Positions 7,657-16,622 of a DNA stretch of 64,000 bases are shown in pieces (within the stretch, counting starts at the first letter, position 1; the number at the start of each line of letters is the position of its first letter). The notes under the pieces are model-generated. The model searched no databases, had not been told where the DNA came from, and saw only the letters and a program-made list of their open reading frames with translations. The translations under genes were made by a program, and so were the position numbers. Origin of the DNA: Hymenobacter norwichensis DSM 15439 (GTDB taxonomy: Bacteria > Bacteroidota > Bacteroidia > Cytophagales > Hymenobacteraceae); assembly GCF_000420705.1 (NCBI RefSeq), contig NZ_ATVL01000006.1, forward strand, positions 248,001-312,000, in the 5' to 3' direction.

Positions 7657-8397
7657 TTAAAAATTCATCTTTCCAATTACCAAGCCAAGCACCAGCAAAC
7701 CGTAGCCAGTGCAGATGCTCACTTCCAGCAAGTTACCGCTCGGCGAGCCGGTGCGAATGAGGGGGATTTTCAGCGAGGTGTCGGTGAGGGGCATAAACCA
7801 CTTCACGCCAGCCTTGGTGAGCGTATCGGCCACCAAGTGCGACACGTAGCCCCCGCCGGCAAACAGAGCCACGCCGTGCCAGCCGAGGCTCTGGTTGGCC
7901 AAATGCCCAATGTATGTCCAGAGGCCGGCCGCCCAAATGGTGTGGGTCCAGGAGCGGTGCGCAGTGAACGGGGCCACTGCTACAAACAGCCCCACCATGC
8001 TCAGCCAGACGTAGCCGGTATACAGCCCCGCCATAACCGTAGACAAACCCGTGAACAACAAGGCTAGCTTGCGTGTAGAGCCGCCTTGCATGGCCGCCCC
8101 CAGCAGTCCAAACGCCAGTGCTGCTGTAAAGCCCATACGTCGGTCGGGGCCGGATGGAACCTGGAAATGCGTGTAGAGCGCCAAGCCCGCTGCCGCCAAC
8201 ACGAAGGCCCAGCGTACGTAGTTCTGGGCGAAACCCAGCCGTTTGCTGAGCCGGGATTCGGGATGGTCTAGGTCGGGCGCGAGGGCCGAAAAGCCCGCCA
8301 GCGCAATGCCAGCTGGCGAGAATTTTATTCCGGCTACCAAGCCGCCAATAGCAACGCCGGTAATGAGGCCAATGGCCAGGTGAGAAGAACCGCGCAA
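7657..8397 (-). CDS. YdjM/DUF457-type metal-dependent membrane hydrolase
   Basis: The 246-residue membrane protein has the motif series of the YdjM-like (DUF457) family: SSHLAIG at the N-terminus, APDLDHPES, HRSWTHT in the middle and SHLVADTLTKAG near the end, separated by hydrophobic segments. The His/Asp motifs resemble phospholipase C/metal-dependent hydrolase sites; the activity in cells is unclear, although some relatives are SOS-regulated. The TTG start at 8397 is accepted because a stop lies two codons upstream and the SSHLAIG motif follows immediately. Confidence 0.8.
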   Translation of the reverse strand: MRGSSHLAIGLITGVAIGGLVAGIKFSPAGIALAGFSALAPDLDHPESRLSKRLGFAQNYVRWAFVLAAAGLALYTHFQVPSGPDRRMGFTAALAFGLLGAAMQGGSTRKLALLFTGLSTVMAGLYTGYVWLSMVGLFVAVAPFTAHRSWTHTIWAAGLWTYIGHLANQSLGWHGVALFAGGGYVSHLVADTLTKAGVKWFMPLTDTSLKIPLIRTGSPSGNLLEVSICTGYGLLVLGLVIGKMNF

Positions 8398-8586
8398 AAG
8401 AAATTATAGAATAAGTAAGCTATAACAAGCTACTGGTTAAATTATAGCCAGCGAGAGTGCAATATTAAAGATTGTATAAGCAGCACCGTAATGATTTCGC
8501 TGTATCAGCTTATTCCTTCCATGAAGGGCTGATTTTCAACTGCCAATTACCTGAACAGTTCTGAGTGGCAAGGCCGCTGGGGCTGC

Positions 8587-8805
8587 TTACCACTGGCCCG
8601 AACTGCCTTTCAGGTTGCTACTAGTGCGAATGTCGTCTACCTGGGTTTCGAGTAGGGCAATGCCTTGTTTGAAGGCGTTGGTGGCCTCTTCCTGTTTCTC
8701 GGCGTCGAGGGGGCCGTGCTCCTGTACTTGCTGGCGGAGCTGGCGCAGTTGGTCGAGGAGCTGGTCCCAATCCTGACCGGCGGGCTCGTGAGTTGGTTCT
8801 GTCAT
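8587..8805 (-). CDS. Small Gln/Leu-rich helical protein, unknown function
   Basis: The 72-residue protein is charged and almost certainly helical (LLDQLRQLRQQVQEHG, AFKQGIALLETQVDD), possibly a short coiled coil. It lies upstream of mfd and is divergent from it. The general shape recalls the small exonuclease VII subunit XseB, but no convincing motif is present and xseA is not adjacent, so I leave it unassigned. Confidence 0.5.
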   Translation of the reverse strand: MTEPTHEPAGQDWDQLLDQLRQLRQQVQEHGPLDAEKQEEATNAFKQGIALLETQVDDIRTSSNLKGSSGQW

Positions 8806-8971
8806 GAAGAAGGTAGCAGAGCCGGGTTAAGCGCGTGAAGTAGGAAGGTACAACGCACACGGCGAAAATGTTGCGGAAACTTTCAGGGGCGGGCCGTGGT
8901 ATTGAATGGTGGGCGCCGTAGCGCGCCGTATCCTTGCCTCGCCCGACCGGAGTTGACTCCGGCCGGGCTTC

Positions 8972-8979
8972 TACCTTTG
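8972..8979 (+). promoter_or_regulatory. Bacteroidota -7 promoter box for mfd
   Basis: TACCTTTG matches TAnnTTTG; a TTG at 8953-8955 could act as a weak -33 element, but the spacing is shorter than usual. The box places transcription start near 8985 and so rules out the TTG at 8934 as start codon for this transcript. Confidence 0.6.
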
Positions 8980-9005
8980 CTTCCTCTCCTAGACTATCCG
9001 CCGCT

Positions 9006-12000
9006 TTGAAGGTTTCTGATTTTCTCCAGCTATACTCTCTCGACCCTACCGTTATGACCGTGGGGGCCCGCCTGAACCCGGCGACGCGTAACACCCTCCG
9101 CGGGGCCACAGCCGCCGAGGACGGAGCGCACCCGCGTTTGCACCTGCGGGGCCTGGTCGGGAGCCAGGATGCCGTGCTGGCTGCGGCTATGCACACGGCG
9201 TACCCAAATCAGCATCACCTGTTCATTCTGCACGACCGGGAGGAGGCCGCGTACTTCCTGGCCGACTTGCAGCACCTGCTGCCCGAGGAGGAGCCGCTGC
9301 TGTTCCCGAGTTCCTACAAGCGGCCCTACGCTTTCGACGAGACGGAAAACGCCAACGTGCTGATGCGGGCCGAAGTGTTGAACAAGCTGAACTCGCACCG
9401 CGGGCCCAAAACCGCCGCCGAGCAAGCCACCGAAGACGCCCAGGATGCTATTGATACTGCCGCACTAGAAACCGACGCCAAGCCTAAAGGCCGCAAAGCT
9501 AAGGTCAGCGTGAAGGACACGGCCGGCGCTATCATCATTACGTATCCAGAGGCGTTGTTCGAGAAGGTAATCAACAAGAAGAGCTTGGTAGCCAACACGT
9601 TCATTGTGAAGATGGGCGACAAGCTGGACGTGAACTTCATTAGCGAAATGCTGGCGGAGTACGACTTCGAGCGGACCGATTTTGTGTATGAGGCCGGGCA
9701 GTTTGCGGTGCGCGGCGGCATCGTGGACATCTTCTCATACGCCAATGAGCTGCCGTACCGGATAGAATTGTTTGGCGACGAGGTGGAAACCATCCGGACG
9801 TTCGACCCGGAAAGCCAGCTGTCGGTGGAGAAGCGGGAGCAGGTGAGCATCATCCCGAACGTGCAAACCAAGCTGCTGCAAGAAACCCGCGAGGCTTTCC
9901 TGGACTTCATTCCGAAGAACACTACGGTGTGGGCCAAGGACATGCGCCAGACCCTGGACGTGGTGGAAGAATCGTTCGACAAGGCCGAGGCGGGGTTCCA
10001 GGAACTGCTGCTAACGGCGGGCGGTACCCAAATCGTGAGCAAGCCGGAGGACTTATTTGAAACCGGGAAGTCGTTTAAGAAGCTGCTGGAAGGTTTTGCA
10101 GTGGTGGAGTTCGGCAAACGGTTCCACTACAAAGCGGGGGCTGAGGAGTTTCAGTTCAGGGCCAAGCCGCAGCCGAGCTTCAACAAGGACTTCAACCGGC
10201 TGGTGAAGAACCTGCACGAAAACCAGGAGAAAGGCTACGTCAATATTATTGCGGCCGAATCGGTGCGGCAGGCGGACCGGCTGCGGACCATCTTCGATGA
10301 ACTCGACAACAACGTGCAGTTTCAGCACTTGCTGCTGGGGCTGCGCGAAGGCTACGTGGATGAAACGCTGAAACTGGTGGTGTACACCGACCACCAGCTG
10401 TTCGAGCGGTTCTATCGGGCGCAGGAAGGGCGCAAGTTCTCGAAGAAGAAAGCCCTGACCCTAAAGGAGCTGCGCACGCTGAGCCCCGGCGACTACGTGG
10501 TGCACCAAGACTACGGCATTGCGCGTTTCGCGGGCTTGACGCAGGTGGAAATCAACGACCGGGTGCAGGAAGCCATCCGGCTGGTGTACCGCGACGACGA
10601 CGTGCTGACGGTGAGCATCCACGCCCTGCACAAGATTGCCAAGTACTCGGGGGCCGAGGGCACGCCGCCCAACATGAGCAAGCTGGGTTCGCCGGAGTGG
10701 GAAAACAAGAAGAAGTCGGTCAAGAAGAAGGTGAAGGACATTGCGGCCGAGCTGATTCGGCTGTACGCCAAGCGCAAAACCGCGCCCGGTCACGCCTTTG
10801 CTATGGACTCGTTTATGCAGGCCGAGCTGGAATCGAGCTTCATCTACGAAGACACGCCCGACCAGGCCAAGGCCACTGAAGACGTGAAGCGCGACATGGA
10901 GGTGCCCCACCCCATGGACCGGCTGGTGTGCGGCGACGTGGGCTTCGGCAAGACGGAAGTAGCCATTCGGGCGGCGTTTAAGTCGGTGGCCGATGGCAAG
11001 CAGGTGGCCGTGCTGGTGCCCACTACCATTCTGGCCATGCAGCACTACAAAACGTTCCGGGAGCGGCTCTCGGCTTTGCCCGTGACGGTGGAGTACGTGA
11101 ACCGCTTCAAGAGCACCAAGCAGATCAAGGAGACGCTGGGCCGGGTGGCCGAGGGCAAAACCGACATCCTGATTGGCACGCACCGCCTCACCAACAAAGA
11201 CATCAAGTTCAAGGATCTGGGCTTGCTCATCATCGACGAAGAGCAGAAGTTCGGGGTGAAAACCAAGGACAAGCTCAAGGAACTGAAGGTGAACGTGGAC
11301 ACGCTCACGCTGTCGGCGACGCCGATACCGCGCACGCTGCACTTCTCGCTGATGGGCGCCCGCGACCTGAGCGTAATTGCCACGCCGCCACCCAACCGCC
11401 AGCCGGTGCAAACCGAGCTGCACGTGTTCGATGAGCTGTTGATTCGGGATGCTGTGGCCCGCGAAATCAAGCGGGGTGGGCAGGTGTTTTTCGTGCACAA
11501 CCGCGTGAAAGACATCGACGAGCTAGCCAACATGGTGCTGCGCCTGGTGCCCGATGCCCGCATCACCACCATCCACGGCCAGATGGAGGGCGACCTGCTG
11601 GAAAAGCGCATGATGAAGTTTGTGGACGGCGACTACGACGTGCTGGTGAGCACCAACCTGATTGAGTCGGGCCTGGATATTCCGAACGCCAACACCATCA
11701 TCATCAACCGCGCCCACATGCACGGCCTCTCCGACCTGCACCAGATGCGCGGGCGGGTGGGCCGCTCCAACAAGAAAGCCTACTGCTACCTGCTCACGCC
11801 GCCGGTGGCCGGTTTGCCGTCCGATGCCCGCAAGCGCCTAAGCACGCTCGAAGAGTTTTCCGACCTCGGCGACGGGTTCAAGGTGGCCATGCGCGACCTG
11901 GATATCCGGGGGGCCGGCAACCTGCTGGGCGGCGAGCAGTCGGGCTTCATCAACGACCTGGGCTTTGAAACCTACCACCAGATTCTGGACGAAGCGGTGC

Positions 12001-12554
12001 AGGAGCTGAAGGAAACCGAGTTCCGCGACCTGTTCCTCGGCGACCCGACCGAGCGCCTGCAAGCGGCCATCAAGGACAGCGGCCCTAAGGAGTGCAACAT
12101 CGAAACGGACCTGCAAATCCTGATTCCCGACTCCTACGTGAGCAGCGTGTCGGAGCGCTTGCAGCTGTATAGCAAGCTGGATCGGGTGAAGAGCCCCGAG
12201 GAGCTGCGCAAGCTGGTGGCCGGCATCGTGGACCGGTTTGGGCCGTTGCCGGCGGAAGTGGAGCAGCTAGCCGACATCGTGCGCCTGCGCTGGCAGGCCT
12301 GCCAGGTGGGCTTCGAGAAGCTGACGCTAAAGAAGAATCTGCTCAAAGGCTACATCTCGGCCACCAACAACGAGCCCTACTTCCAGAGCGACACCTTCGG
12401 CAACATCCTCAGCTACGTGCAAACTCACACCCGCACGGCCAGCATGAAGGAGCGCAAAGAGCAGCTCATCATCAGCATCGAGGAGGTGAAGAACGTGCAA
12501 ACTGCCAAGCGCATCCTCAGCGAGTTAGGCAGTGAGGAGAAGGTAGGGGTGTAA
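9006..12554 (+). CDS. mfd: Transcription-repair coupling factor Mfd
   Basis: Mfd removes RNA polymerase stalled at DNA lesions and recruits UvrA. The product (about 1182 residues) has the UvrB-like N-terminal modules, an RNA-polymerase-interacting CarD-like domain (PGDYVVHQDYGIARF, near residue 490), a RecG-like helicase core with Walker A GDVGFGKTE (near 642), the DEEQ box (IIDEEQKFGV, near 740), motif VI QMRGRVGR, and a C-terminal TRCF domain. I place the start at TTG 9006 (LKVSDFLQLYSL) because a -7 box lies at 8972-8979; ATG 9054 is the alternative. An internal basic/acidic insert (residues about 145-170) is a lineage-specific linker. Confidence 0.93.
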   Translation: MKVSDFLQLYSLDPTVMTVGARLNPATRNTLRGATAAEDGAHPRLHLRGLVGSQDAVLAAAMHTAYPNQHHLFILHDREEAAYFLADLQHLLPEEEPLLFPSSYKRPYAFDETENANVLMRAEVLNKLNSHRGPKTAAEQATEDAQDAIDTAALETDAKPKGRKAKVSVKDTAGAIIITYPEALFEKVINKKSLVANTFIVKMGDKLDVNFISEMLAEYDFERTDFVYEAGQFAVRGGIVDIFSYANELPYRIELFGDEVETIRTFDPESQLSVEKREQVSIIPNVQTKLLQETREAFLDFIPKNTTVWAKDMRQTLDVVEESFDKAEAGFQELLLTAGGTQIVSKPEDLFETGKSFKKLLEGFAVVEFGKRFHYKAGAEEFQFRAKPQPSFNKDFNRLVKNLHENQEKGYVNIIAAESVRQADRLRTIFDELDNNVQFQHLLLGLREGYVDETLKLVVYTDHQLFERFYRAQEGRKFSKKKALTLKELRTLSPGDYVVHQDYGIARFAGLTQVEINDRVQEAIRLVYRDDDVLTVSIHALHKIAKYSGAEGTPPNMSKLGSPEWENKKKSVKKKVKDIAAELIRLYAKRKTAPGHAFAMDSFMQAELESSFIYEDTPDQAKATEDVKRDMEVPHPMDRLVCGDVGFGKTEVAIRAAFKSVADGKQVAVLVPTTILAMQHYKTFRERLSALPVTVEYVNRFKSTKQIKETLGRVAEGKTDILIGTHRLTNKDIKFKDLGLLIIDEEQKFGVKTKDKLKELKVNVDTLTLSATPIPRTLHFSLMGARDLSVIATPPPNRQPVQTELHVFDELLIRDAVAREIKRGGQVFFVHNRVKDIDELANMVLRLVPDARITTIHGQMEGDLLEKRMMKFVDGDYDVLVSTNLIESGLDIPNANTIIINRAHMHGLSDLHQMRGRVGRSNKKAYCYLLTPPVAGLPSDARKRLSTLEEFSDLGDGFKVAMRDLDIRGAGNLLGGEQSGFINDLGFETYHQILDEAVQELKETEFRDLFLGDPTERLQAAIKDSGPKECNIETDLQILIPDSYVSSVSERLQLYSKLDRVKSPEELRKLVAGIVDRFGPLPAEVEQLADIVRLRWQACQVGFEKLTLKKNLLKGYISATNNEPYFQSDTFGNILSYVQTHTRTASMKERKEQLIISIEEVKNVQTAKRILSELGSEEKVGV

Positions 12555-12558
12555 AACC

Positions 12559-12615
12559 TTAGCTCATACCATGAACACTTTGCCTATTGCATTGTAATCG
12601 TGTTATGAGCTAAGA
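12559..12615. repeat. 11-bp inverted repeat at the left edge of the A/T-rich island
   Basis: CTTAGCTCATA at 12559-12569 is the perfect complement of TATGAGCTAAG at 12605-12615, with about 35 nt between. It lies exactly where composition changes between mfd and the OLD-type gene. It may be a terminator stem or a trace of insertion. Confidence 0.5.
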
Positions 12616-12624
12616 TTTATAAGG

Positions 12625-14517
12625 CTATGAAAAGCTGTTCATTATAAATTCTGAAATAGTCTTCATATGTCCTTTTGCTTTTTTACTTAGATCACTGAGT
12701 TTTATTTCTCCAATTTCTACTTTTGATAAAAATAATCTTGCAAATAATTCTTTTCCACCAAAATGTTTTACGTGTTCACTTATTTTTCCATTGTTGCTGT
12801 CAAAAATATTATTAACTAATTTAAAGTCAGATTCTTCAAACATGTCCTCTATTCCATCGCATCCTTCTATTATGAAAAGCTTTTTTTTATAAAAATCCTC
12901 ACCCTCTCCCAAGGATTTCTTTATTGCATTTACATCTGAGGATGAGCCTTTTTCATCGAATATAGCGGACCATTCAAGCCCCCATCCTATGCATAAACTT
13001 ATCAAAAGCTTCATGTTTGGACTTCCCATCGATGGGATAAATGATATTTCTTCACTTATAGGGTAAAAATTCCTTATCACATTCATGTAATAAAAATCAG
13101 AAATTCCTTCTAACACAACGTTCTTTTTCTTGACTAGAGAAAAGTCGTGAGCTACGTCCATGCCAATTGCATCTATTATAGGTTTTAAAGCATCTAATTG
13201 TTGAGGAGATATTTTTGTCGTAATTTTTTCGATAGTTGTTCCATTTTGTGCTGTGTTAAATATTAGCCTAGCTCTGTGTAGTTTTTTTGTTGGAATCAGG
13301 TAAGGAGAATGAGTGCTGTATATTATCTGATTATCAATGGATAAACTTTCCAGAAGATCTAGCATATCTGACTGCGCTCTAGAATGCAAATGTAGTCCAG
13401 GTTCGTCTAGTAATATAATTTTTCCTTTGTTATCATTACTCGTATTAAGTTGAATATAGAATGACAGAAACCATCTAAAACCTTGGCTTCTTCTTTGAGG
13501 AGATAATTTTTCGCCTCTTTTAGTTTGAATATAAAACTTCAAATAAGGTTGTTTGTCTGAACCACCTTGATAATATTTAACCGATATTGTTACCCCTTTT
13601 GAGTCTCCTATCCTCTGTTTCCATTTCGAATTAAAATCTTTAGACAACTTTAATTCAAATGTTTCCTCAGAAGCCTCTACTTGAAAATCCGCTTGTTTAG
13701 AAAAATTTTTGAAATTGGTTCCTAAAAAGGATTCAATATTATGGACAGCTTGTATACCATCAATGCCTTCTTTTTTATCTAAGTCACTTACAAATATTTG
13801 TTCTGGCAGCACTGATACAAAATCGCTAAAAAATATTAAGTATGGAGTATTTCTCCATAAAATATTTGCAATTTCACTCATGAATTTTTCGAGTGTAGGT
13901 AGTTCTATTTTAGGGGGTGCGTTTAGTTTTATCTCTTCTGGATTTAGGGGTTCTTCATCAAGATCCTCTGTGATTTCCTCATTGTTTACCGTTGTATTAT
14001 TTACTGAATTAACATTGCTTGCTTCTTTAAGTAAAGCTTCAGATAATTCATTGTTTTCGCTGTTTAGTAAAGTTTCTATATAAGATTTGATTGTTTCGTA
14101 AGATTCTCCAACGAGAGTTATTTCATGGCTATTTTCGTTGAATATTTTTTCTATTGAAAACGTATTTACACTTCTTAGTGTATTTATAAAATTTTTATCA
14201 TTTATAAGCAATGGAACAGATGAATATAATTTTTTTAAATCTTTGGAAGCAAATTCCTTCACAAATACAGTTTGAATTTCATTTTTATTAGCTGAGTATT
14301 TGCAAATAACGCGCGGGTTTTGTGGTTCTCCGTTCTCATAGCGCATAGAATCAATATTGTAATTATTGTTTTCATAGTCTCGAAGCGCTTCTAAAATTGA
14401 TGATTTGCCAGCTTCATTCTGGCCGGCAAGAATAGTTATATTATCTATAGACAGATAACATTCTTTGCTGTCAATGATAGATTTGTAATTGAATACTCTG
14501 AATGATTCAAGTTTCAT
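12625..14517 (-). CDS. OLD-family ATPase with TOPRIM nuclease domain (putative defence protein)
   Basis: The 630-residue protein starts with an SMC/ABC-like ATPase half containing Walker A GQNEAGKSS (32-40). After a long insertion comes an ABC-signature-like SPQRRSQGFRW (339-349), Walker B GKIILLDEP (365-373) and the H-loop STHSPY (401-406). A C-terminal TOPRIM-like domain follows (NVVLEGISDFYY with E470, then AIFDEKGSS with D521). This is the architecture of OLD nucleases, several of which act against phages. No partner gene (UvrD-like helicase, reverse transcriptase) is adjacent, so it would be a single-gene class 1 type. Codon use is strongly A/T-biased compared with neighbours, a sign of horizontal transfer. 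Confidence 0.82.
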   Translation of the reverse strand: MKLESFRVFNYKSIIDSKECYLSIDNITILAGQNEAGKSSILEALRDYENNNYNIDSMRYENGEPQNPRVICKYSANKNEIQTVFVKEFASKDLKKLYSSVPLLINDKNFINTLRSVNTFSIEKIFNENSHEITLVGESYETIKSYIETLLNSENNELSEALLKEASNVNSVNNTTVNNEEITEDLDEEPLNPEEIKLNAPPKIELPTLEKFMSEIANILWRNTPYLIFFSDFVSVLPEQIFVSDLDKKEGIDGIQAVHNIESFLGTNFKNFSKQADFQVEASEETFELKLSKDFNSKWKQRIGDSKGVTISVKYYQGGSDKQPYLKFYIQTKRGEKLSPQRRSQGFRWFLSFYIQLNTSNDNKGKIILLDEPGLHLHSRAQSDMLDLLESLSIDNQIIYSTHSPYLIPTKKLHRARLIFNTAQNGTTIEKITTKISPQQLDALKPIIDAIGMDVAHDFSLVKKKNVVLEGISDFYYMNVIRNFYPISEEISFIPSMGSPNMKLLISLCIGWGLEWSAIFDEKGSSSDVNAIKKSLGEGEDFYKKKLFIIEGCDGIEDMFEESDFKLVNNIFDSNNGKISEHVKHFGGKELFARLFLSKVEIGEIKLSDLSKKAKGHMKTISEFIMNSFS

Positions 14518-14756
14518 TTTTATTGTCTTTAAATGTTTGATACTGGCTTATTTGTTAATTGGATAATAAAAATTCTAGCATGTATTGCATGTCAAGGTGA
14601 TATTAGTGGATTTTGTATTTTGGAACTATTAATCGCCTGATGAAATATTGGTTGTAATTACAAATATGAGTATTTGCTATATGACTAATTCTTATCCTTT
14701 GCCCATCTAGCCTCTCCAATTACTGCTATAATAGCTGAATTGTTTGCATATATAAA
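14518..14756. other. A/T-rich non-coding flank of the OLD gene
   Basis: This stretch has the same A/T-rich composition as the OLD gene and no supported reading frame. It must contain the promoter of that gene, but no clear TAnnTTTG box is visible on the minus strand. Composition returns to normal at the terminator at 14757. Confidence 0.5.
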
Positions 14757-14786
14757 GAAGCCCCCGACCATACAGCCGGGGGCTTT
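14757..14786 (-). terminator. Intrinsic terminator of the alpha/beta hydrolase gene
   Basis: AAGCCCCCG (14758-14766) pairs with CGGGGGCTT (14777-14785), with a few further pairs possible inside the loop. It lies just past the hydrolase stop on the minus strand. Confidence 0.75.
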
Positions 14787-14813
14787 GCGTTTATCTACTG
14801 TCAGAAGCGGTGG

Positions 14814-15647
14814 CTACTCGGCGGCTTGGTGGGCGGGGGCGCTGGCGGCCGAGGAGGCGGTTTCCCGGCCGGTTACCGACAGAATCAGCTGCACGGTTTC
14901 GGCGGGCTGGTCCCAGTGCGGGAAGTGGCCGCAGTGGTCGAACCAGTACAGGGCGGCATCGGGGAAGGCGGCGGTAGCGCGGCGGGCCTGGCTGGGGAAG
15001 CACACTCGGTCTTGCCGGCCCCACCCAATTACCAAGGGATGCCGGATGCTGCCACGCGGAGCGCCTTCCTGCTTTTTGCCGTAGGCTAGGTCGCGCAGCA
15101 GCTCATCGAAGATAGGAGTGTGCACAAAACTGCGCAGCTCGGATAGCGCCACCGCGGCGGGCACGCGCCACGGCCGCGCCGAAAACTGCGCCAGCAGCAG
15201 CGTCCGCCCCGCGGTGTTGGCCGTGAGAGCCGACAGCGCCGGCTCTACCGCCCGCAACAAGCGCACCGAGCCTGCCACCGAGTAATAGAAGAACTGAATC
15301 TGCCAGCGCCGCCAGAACCCGCCGGGGTCGAGGGCTACTACGGCGCCTACCGTGCCGCGCCGGGCCAGTTCCAGCACCATGCGTGCGCCCATCGAGGAGC
15401 CCACGCAGGCTATGCCTTCCAGTTGTTGGGCGCGGAGCCAGTCGGCTACGGCGTCGGTGAGGGCGTAGAAGGTGTTGGGGCCGGGGAGCGGGGGCGTCTG
15501 GCCGTGGCCGGGCAAATCGATGGTTATTACTTCGTGGTGGGCGGCCAACTCGTCGAGGATGGTGCTCCAGGAGTTGCTGGTTCCGCCGAGGCCGTGGATG
15601 AGCAGGAGCGGTTTGCCGGAGCCGTGGCGGGTGTGGTGCAAGTGCAT
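14814..15647 (-). CDS. Alpha/beta-fold hydrolase
   Basis: A 277-residue single-domain hydrolase: oxyanion region LLLIHGLGGTSNSW, second strand VITIDLPGHGQTP, nucleophile elbow CVGSSMGARM, acid in GWGRQDRVCF and catalytic histidine in DHCGHFPHWDQP. The substrate cannot be inferred; such proteins hydrolyse esters, epoxides or C-C bonds. The start at 15647 (MHLHHTRHGSG) is preferred over an upstream frame opening at 15764 because the added residues are Pro/His-rich and unlike the family. The C-terminal tail is Ala-rich. Confidence 0.83.
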   Translation of the reverse strand: MHLHHTRHGSGKPLLLIHGLGGTSNSWSTILDELAAHHEVITIDLPGHGQTPPLPGPNTFYALTDAVADWLRAQQLEGIACVGSSMGARMVLELARRGTVGAVVALDPGGFWRRWQIQFFYYSVAGSVRLLRAVEPALSALTANTAGRTLLLAQFSARPWRVPAAVALSELRSFVHTPIFDELLRDLAYGKKQEGAPRGSIRHPLVIGWGRQDRVCFPSQARRATAAFPDAALYWFDHCGHFPHWDQPAETVQLILSVTGRETASSAASAPAHQAAE

Positions 15648-15807
15648 AGGTGGCGTGGGGTAGGGGTGGAGTGGTTGCCGGTGCCCAGCGAGGTGCTGCA
15701 AGCCGGGCACAGGCAACGGTTGAGGTAGTAGTACGTGGGCGCTGGCTAAACAGCTACCGCACAATGCCTCTGCACTAGGGAGCTGCTGTGCTGGGCGGTA
15801 TCCATAA

Positions 15808-15839
15808 AAATAGGCCGCCCGATACCGGACGGCCTATTT
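15808..15839 (-). terminator. Intrinsic terminator of the fasciclin gene
   Basis: AAATAGGCCG (15808-15817) pairs with CGGCCTATTT (15830-15839), with a further partial pairing inside. It lies directly after the fasciclin stop. Confidence 0.8.
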
Positions 15840-15862
15840 CTAAAGTGACAGTGAACCCCGTA

Positions 15863-16408
15863 TTACTTAGCAGGCATCAGCACCGTGTCAATGGAGTGCA
15901 CCACGCCGTTGGTGGTTTTGATGTCGGCTTGGGTGACGGTAGCCGTGCCGCCTTTGGCATCCTTGAGAGTGACGGTACCGCCTTGCACGCCCACGGTCAA
16001 CGATTCGCCTTGCACCGTTTTGATTACCTGCCCGTCTTTAAGGTCGGCGGCCATTACGCTGCCGGATACCACGTGATAGGAAAGTAATCCGGCCAGTTTC
16101 TTCTTGTTGGCAGGCTGGAGCAGCGTGGCAACCGTACCGGCCGGTAGCTTATCGAAAGCGGCATTATCAGGTGCGAATACCGTGTAAGGACCAGCTCCTT
16201 TGGCTTTGTCGGCCAGGCCGGCCGCTTGCAGCGCTTTGAGCAGGGTAGTGTGGTTGGGTGAAAGCGCCGCGCTGGCTGCTAGGTCTTTGCCAGTGGAGGC
16301 AGTAGCGCTCTTGGCGGCTGGCATAGCGGTTTGCGCCGAGGCAGTTTCCGTGGTGCTTACGTACAACAGGGCAGCCAACAGAACCGGGAACAACGTTTGC
16401 TTTTTCAT
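15863..16408 (-). CDS. Secreted fasciclin (FAS1) domain protein
   Basis: The product (181 residues) has a signal peptide (MKKQTLFPVLLAALLYVSTTETASAQ) and one FAS1 domain of about 130 residues: TTLLKALQAAGLADKAKGAGPYTVFAPDNAAFDKLP, LLSYHVVSG, and VHSIDTVLMPAK at the end, which are the conserved H1 and H2 regions. FAS1 domains mediate adhesion in the envelope. The start at 16408 was chosen for the signal peptide; an upstream in-frame start at 16456 adds unlikely residues. Confidence 0.9.
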   Translation of the reverse strand: MKKQTLFPVLLAALLYVSTTETASAQTAMPAAKSATASTGKDLAASAALSPNHTTLLKALQAAGLADKAKGAGPYTVFAPDNAAFDKLPAGTVATLLQPANKKKLAGLLSYHVVSGSVMAADLKDGQVIKTVQGESLTVGVQGGTVTLKDAKGGTATVTQADIKTTNGVVHSIDTVLMPAK

Positions 16409-16622
16409 AGATGGTGAGAACGGAGTAGTGAAATATGCGTGTGAAATAACACCCACACTATCAGAACACTATTCACTGCCAATGTTCTTTGAATGCCAGA
16501 ATCTTGTTAGTATTCACTGCCCGCTGTGTCGGGTTGGCAGCCGGCATCACTAAGCCAGTGTAATAGCTGGGCTGTATGGCTTTTCCGTATATCTTGGCTG
16601 CCGTTACTTATCCTATGCGTTG

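Noticed and set aside
8587..8805. Exonuclease VII small subunit (xseB)
   Set aside because: Size and helical nature fit loosely, but the family motif is not seen and xseA is not adjacent.
10461..11498. Long minus-strand open frame inside mfd
   Set aside because: It is antisense to well-conserved helicase motifs and encodes a His/Arg/Val-rich product without domains, as expected of a shadow in GC-rich coding DNA.
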